Positions 61,017 to 64,000 of a stretch of DNA of 64,000 bases are shown piece by piece. Each line of letters starts with the position of its first letter. The stretch's first letter is position 1. Source of the stretch: Chlorobium sp. (GTDB lineage Bacteria > Bacteroidota > Chlorobiia > Chlorobiales > Chlorobiaceae); the NCBI GenBank assembly GCA_028277225.1, contig JANQHB010000069.1, positions 1 to 64,000 of the forward strand, in the 5' to 3' direction. The notes under the pieces are model-generated. The model was not told the origin of the DNA and did no database searches. It worked only from the letters and a program-made list of their open reading frames with translations. The translations under genes were made by a program, and so were the position numbers.

Positions 61017-62432
61017 ATGAAAAAAATCCTTCTCGTTTTATCTCTTTTTCTTGCCGTAGCAGGAACTCTGGCACCAACCTCTCTTTTTGGATTCGATTCC
61101 GCTCAGCTACAGGCTCTCTTATCCGGTATCGACAGATGGAATGACATGCGCAGCTCTGAACCTTCGGTTACAATTGACCTCCGAAGGGCAAATCTCGAAG
61201 ACAAAAAGCTCGAAAATGCCGACCTTCGTCATGCCCTGATGACCCGCGCACGCTTCAACGGCGCGAAGCTTAATAACGCCAATCTGGAAAATGCACAGCT
61301 TCTTTTTTCAACAATGAAAAGGACCAGCCTCAAAAACGCCGTTCTCAGGGGAGCCGACCTGTCAGGGGCCGATCTCAAAAACTCGTTTGCACCCGGTGCT
61401 GACTTTCAGGGCGCCAACCTTTCTGGTGCCGATATGCGTTTCGCCAATCTGAAAAATACCGACCTTTCCGGCACGGATCTTCGAGACAGCCGCTTCTTCG
61501 AAGCGGACCTGAGCGGGGCTGACCTCAGAGGAGCCAATCTGAATGGCGCGCAGTTATTGCGGCAGGCGATACTGAGGGGTGCCATGATCTCGAACAACAC
61601 CATTCTGCCTTCCGGCAAAAGAGCAAGCTCACTCTGGGCATCACTCAACAGTGCCCGATACACCAATGAAGATGAGCAAAGCCCTGTTGTCATGGAAACC
61701 AAACCTTACATACCTGCTCCACTGACATCAAAAACTGTTGCTCAATCCGAAACCCGGACATCTGGATCCTCTCAACCGGCAGATGCCCTCTCCGGATCGA
61801 ACACCGACAAAGTTGATTTTCCTGCTGCCGAACCGCCTCTTGAAGAAGCACCGGAAACGCTTCTTTTCGAGAACATCAGCGCATGGAACACTCTTCGCGA
61901 AGAAAATCCCGGGATAACACCCGACCTGGAATCCGAAAACCTTGACGATGCAGGACTTGAAGGCGCAGACCTGAAAGAGGCTGCCATGACAGGTTCGACA
62001 ATGAACGGAGCAAAACTGGACAATTCCGATTTTACAGGAGCCTCACTTGCAAGCACGTCCTGGAAAAGAGCAAGTCTGAAAGAAACGGTATTCCGTTCAG
62101 CCAACCTCCAGGGAGCGGATTTTGAAAGGGCATTCATGGTTTACGCTGATTTGACGGATGCCGATCTCAGCGGAGCAAACCTCTGGGGAACCAGACTTAA
62201 AGGAGCGACGCTCTATAACGCCGACCTGTCGGACGCCAACCTCTACGACACCGATTTCACCGACGCTGACCTCAGGGGATGCAACCTCACCGGGGCACGT
62301 CAGATCGATACAATTTTTAATGGCGCCAGGGTTTCGAAGACTACGCTGACACCTGCAGGTGAAAAAGCCACCCGATCATGGGCGGCCCTCAACGGGGCAA
62401 GATATATCGATAAAGAAAAAAACCTAAACTGA
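61017..62432 (+). CDS. Exported pentapeptide-repeat protein with internal duplication
   Basis: The 471-residue protein has a signal peptide (KKILLVLSLFLAVAGTLAPT). Two right-handed beta-helix blocks follow (A[DN]LxG pentapeptides such as GADLSGADLKNS). Block 1 spans about residues 40-220 and block 2 about 285-468. Both open with an SxWN-type motif (DRWNDMRSSEP / SAWNTLREENP) and close with SLWASLNSARY or SWAALNGARY, so the protein arose by duplication of a 190-residue unit. A Ser/Thr/Pro-rich linker joins them. It is probably periplasmic or surface; function unknown. The TGA stop overlaps a palindromic repeat. Confidence 0.88.
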   Translation: MKKILLVLSLFLAVAGTLAPTSLFGFDSAQLQALLSGIDRWNDMRSSEPSVTIDLRRANLEDKKLENADLRHALMTRARFNGAKLNNANLENAQLLFSTMKRTSLKNAVLRGADLSGADLKNSFAPGADFQGANLSGADMRFANLKNTDLSGTDLRDSRFFEADLSGADLRGANLNGAQLLRQAILRGAMISNNTILPSGKRASSLWASLNSARYTNEDEQSPVVMETKPYIPAPLTSKTVAQSETRTSGSSQPADALSGSNTDKVDFPAAEPPLEEAPETLLFENISAWNTLREENPGITPDLESENLDDAGLEGADLKEAAMTGSTMNGAKLDNSDFTGASLASTSWKRASLKETVFRSANLQGADFERAFMVYADLTDADLSGANLWGTRLKGATLYNADLSDANLYDTDFTDADLRGCNLTGARQIDTIFNGARVSKTTLTPAGEKATRSWAALNGARYIDKEKNLN

Positions 62433-62456
62433 GCGTCCCGACGAGTCGGGACGCTC
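62431..62456. repeat. Palindromic repeat overlapping the pentapeptide-gene stop (copy 3 of 3)
   Basis: GAGCGTCCCGAC / GTCGGGACGCTC is a perfect 12-bp stem with two central bases. The first two bases coincide with the TGA stop. ACCTAAACTGAGCG on the left and CTCCATTA on the right are identical to the copy at 27525-27550. It may also serve as a terminator. Confidence 0.9.
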
Positions 62457-62502
62457 CATTAGACATGCTCGACAATCACTCAATTCAGGAAGAAATAACA
62501 GT

Positions 62503-62736
62503 ATGGCAAATGTACTCGTAGCCAGCTATTACAGCAGATGGGACTTAAACGAACACAAAGGGCGAATTGCACTCTACGATTCAGGCAATCAGCTTATTGA
62601 AAACAGGGTATTCAAGGAGGCTTCCGAATTCCAGGTGGTGGTCAGCATGCTTCGCAACGAAAAACCCCTGTGGTTCGACACAGAGGTTCATCATCTCCGA
62701 ACCGGATCCGAACCGGTCGGCGAGGGCGAAGAATAA
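62503..62736 (+). CDS. Small conserved-looking hypothetical protein
   Basis: I do not recognise this 77-residue soluble protein. It starts MANVLVASYYSRWDLNEHKG and has the alternating pattern RIALYDSGNQLIENRVFKEA, then a helix (FQVVVSMLRNEKP), and ends with an acidic tail (GSEPVGEGEE). The composition and codon use match neighbouring genes. It lies after the palindromic repeat and is convergent with the next gene. Confidence 0.6.
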   Translation: MANVLVASYYSRWDLNEHKGRIALYDSGNQLIENRVFKEASEFQVVVSMLRNEKPLWFDTEVHHLRTGSEPVGEGEE

Positions 62737-62757
62737 GGCACACCTTAAAGAACGTTC

Positions 62758-63054
62758 TTACCGTTCTATTGCACTCACATCCGGGAATCGTTTCCTGAGC
62801 ATAAGGTATTTCAAAAAAGGCGGTTTGTAGAGATTCGGGTCGTTCATTGCCAGTCGATGAAGCTTGCCTGTGCGGGTGACAACATCAACCGTATACTCGT
62901 CATCATTGACGTCCACAACCTTCCAGTATTTATCGACAACATAGTGGTAGGTCTCACCACGCTCGAGAGGATATACCTGTCTTGCTCGAGGTCCCGGCCG
63001 GGACGAGTTTTTTGTCTTCCTGTAAATAACCGGGTCTCCGATATTGTAAGCCAT
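62758..63054 (-). CDS. Hypothetical protein with SH3-like beta fold
   Basis: The 98-residue basic protein begins MAYNIGDPVIYRKTKNSSRP and contains YHYVVDKYWKVVDVNDDEYT and VDVVTRTGKLHRLAMNDPNL. The VGDxVxxR and GKxHxL pattern is that of a small SH3-like barrel as in nucleic-acid-associated or ribosome-linked proteins. I start at the internal ATG 63054 because the residues before it fit no fold. No known symbol; function unassigned. Confidence 0.65.
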   Translation of the reverse strand: MAYNIGDPVIYRKTKNSSRPGPRARQVYPLERGETYHYVVDKYWKVVDVNDDEYTVDVVTRTGKLHRLAMNDPNLYKPPFLKYLMLRKRFPDVSAIER

Positions 63055-63177
63055 TGCCCAGATGATGTTTTCTTTTAAAGTACTGCAACCTATAACGGCG
63101 TAATTAAACTCTAATTTAATCAATTACAATCGTTAAAAGCAAGTACAGCGGCACAAATCCCGATTCATATCAGGCCA

Positions 63178-64000
63178 CTATTGCTTCCCCCTTTCTTCTT
63201 CAAAGGTGATCATCAGTTTTTCGCCATCCATTTCGGCACCCGCGGTCTTCAGCGTTGCAAGCGCCTGAGGCAGTACCAGGTTCCGGCGATGATTCCCGAT
63301 TCGTATATTCAGTTCGTCACCCTTTTTTGAAAGCTGTATCCTGTCCTGTTCCACTCCCGGAAGTGATAAGGTCATTGTATAGCCGTTTTTGATCTGCTCG
63401 ACAGACATGGTATTCTCCTTGTAATACACCTTTGAAGGATCCTCGTCGCCATAAAGCAGTTCCTTCAACTTGCCAAGCGTTTTCAGACCGCATATCTCAC
63501 GGGAATACAACGGAACCTCCTTTACCGGCAACGGGCTGAAATTCTCGTATATATCATCACGATATATTTTCTGATTTTCTTTCCAGTACTGGAAGTAGGG
63601 ATCGGTCACCTCTTCGGGGATTATCCTGTTTGCGATAATAAGGTCTGTAGAGATATCGTAAAGACTGAGGTAGGCATGAGCCCTGAGTGATTCGTTCAGT
63701 ACCATTCGCTCCGGATTTGTAACGAGCCTGACCGTTGTAATCGTATTGTCTGTCAGAATTTCACCAAGCCGCTCTATCTTCTGGTAGAACTCGTAAGGAA
63801 CGTCCATCATCTGTTTGTCGGGCAGGGAAAATCCGGCAATCGGCTTGAAAATAGGCTCGACAAGAGGCCTGAGCGTTACGGCAACCTTTTCGAGAGGTTT
63901 GTAAAATCGACGCATATACCAGCCGGTTACTTCAGGTATGCTCAAGAGACGTAGCGCGGTACCTGTGGGAGCGGAATCGATGACAAGCACATCGTAACTC
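63178..64000 (-). CDS. ArsA/GET3-family ATPase with C-terminal HSP20-like domain (5' part beyond the window)
   Basis: The visible 273 residues are the C-terminal two thirds. They begin at the window edge inside the ArsA switch segment (LRYDVLVIDSAPTGTALRLL-like, here VLVIDSAPTG). Next come FSLPDKQMMDVPYEFYQKIE and TTVRLVTNPERMVLNESLRA, then IIANRIIPEEV, all ArsA-specific. The last 85 residues form an alpha-crystallin-like beta domain (GYTMTLSLPGVEQDRIQLSK, then DELNIRIGNHRRNLVLP). ArsA homologues with such tails are frequent in green sulfur and cyanobacterial genomes. They are thought to act in targeting or stress, not arsenite export. Start lies upstream of 64000 on the minus strand. Confidence 0.85.
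   Translation of the reverse strand, partial: SYDVLVIDSAPTGTALRLLSIPEVTGWYMRRFYKPLEKVAVTLRPLVEPIFKPIAGFSLPDKQMMDVPYEFYQKIERLGEILTDNTITTVRLVTNPERMVLNESLRAHAYLSLYDISTDLIIANRIIPEEVTDPYFQYWKENQKIYRDDIYENFSPLPVKEVPLYSREICGLKTLGKLKELLYGDEDPSKVYYKENTMSVEQIKNGYTMTLSLPGVEQDRIQLSKKGDELNIRIGNHRRNLVLPQALATLKTAGAEMDGEKLMITFEEERGKQ

Noticed and set aside
1..64000. Search for CRISPR arrays, transposases, integrases, rRNA and attachment sites
   Set aside because: No regularly spaced repeats of 24-40 bp, no DDE or tyrosine recombinase motifs and no rRNA-like sequence were seen. Neither tRNA gene is flanked by a duplicated 3' end.

Overview
The window comes from a green sulfur bacterium (Chlorobiaceae/Chlorobiota). 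The evidence is the homodimeric photosystem P840 genes pscA and pscB, two chlorosome envelope protein genes of the CsmB/F and CsmC/D types, a vinyl-chlorophyllide hydratase paired with a B12/radical-SAM methylase of the BchQ/BchR type, and a cytoplasmic-type succinate dehydrogenase/fumarate reductase as used in the reductive TCA cycle. Species cannot be settled from the sequence alone. The DNA is densely coding and looks like ordinary chromosome. I see no insertion sequence, prophage, CRISPR array or rRNA.

Layout. 0-8 kb: tRNA-Thr, then ispG, a DivIC/FtsB-like gene and eno on the minus strand, an EF-G-like GTPase on the plus strand, and a polyprenol-phosphate glycosyltransferase. 7.4-10.4 kb: pscA-pscB with a hairpin between them and a terminator after pscB. 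10.8-18.9 kb: dapF, a coupled mtgA/ABC-exporter unit, a repeat lipoprotein, tRNA-Arg, mutL, an anchored hypothetical protein and cinA. 18.9-26.7 kb: threonine genes (thrA; thrB-thrC) around atpA-atpG. 26.8-32.2 kb: lipid acyltransferase, AhpD-like protein, ribH, gmhA, tandem universal stress protein and a voltage-gated K+ channel. 32.4-37.9 kb: hemE, the three-subunit SdhA/SdhB/SdhE complex and a CBS-domain protein. 38.2-40.1 kb: a small accessory patch with an AAA/DUF4143 ATPase and a HigBA toxin-antitoxin pair. 40.4-46.7 kb: a compact six-gene operon with a CsoR/CstR-type repressor, TolC channel, very short membrane-fusion protein, RND pump, PII-like protein and ETHE1-like metallo-beta-lactamase. 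It is preceded by a perfect palindromic operator. 46.9-50.7 kb: pigment and chlorosome genes. 50.8-55.4 kb: an apparent peptidoglycan-recycling operon (AmgK-, MurU- and NamZ-like enzymes plus a sodium symporter), lying between two chlorosome envelope genes. 56.1-59.1 kb: a 1003-residue fusion of a radical SAM domain, an ArsM-like methyltransferase and a Cys-rich C-terminal domain. 59.2-64 kb: NAD-binding protein, EamA transporter, exported pentapeptide-repeat protein, two small proteins and the 3' part of an ArsA-type ATPase.

The best candidates for undescribed biology are: the three-domain radical SAM/ArsM-like protein at 56130-59141; the possibly persulfide-responsive efflux operon at 40438-46696, with its truncated adaptor; the MurNAc-recycling operon with an apparently cytoplasmic NamZ; and a family of palindromic repeats, two of which overlap the stop codon of the preceding gene. 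All function assignments come from motif reading and memory of the families. No database search was run.
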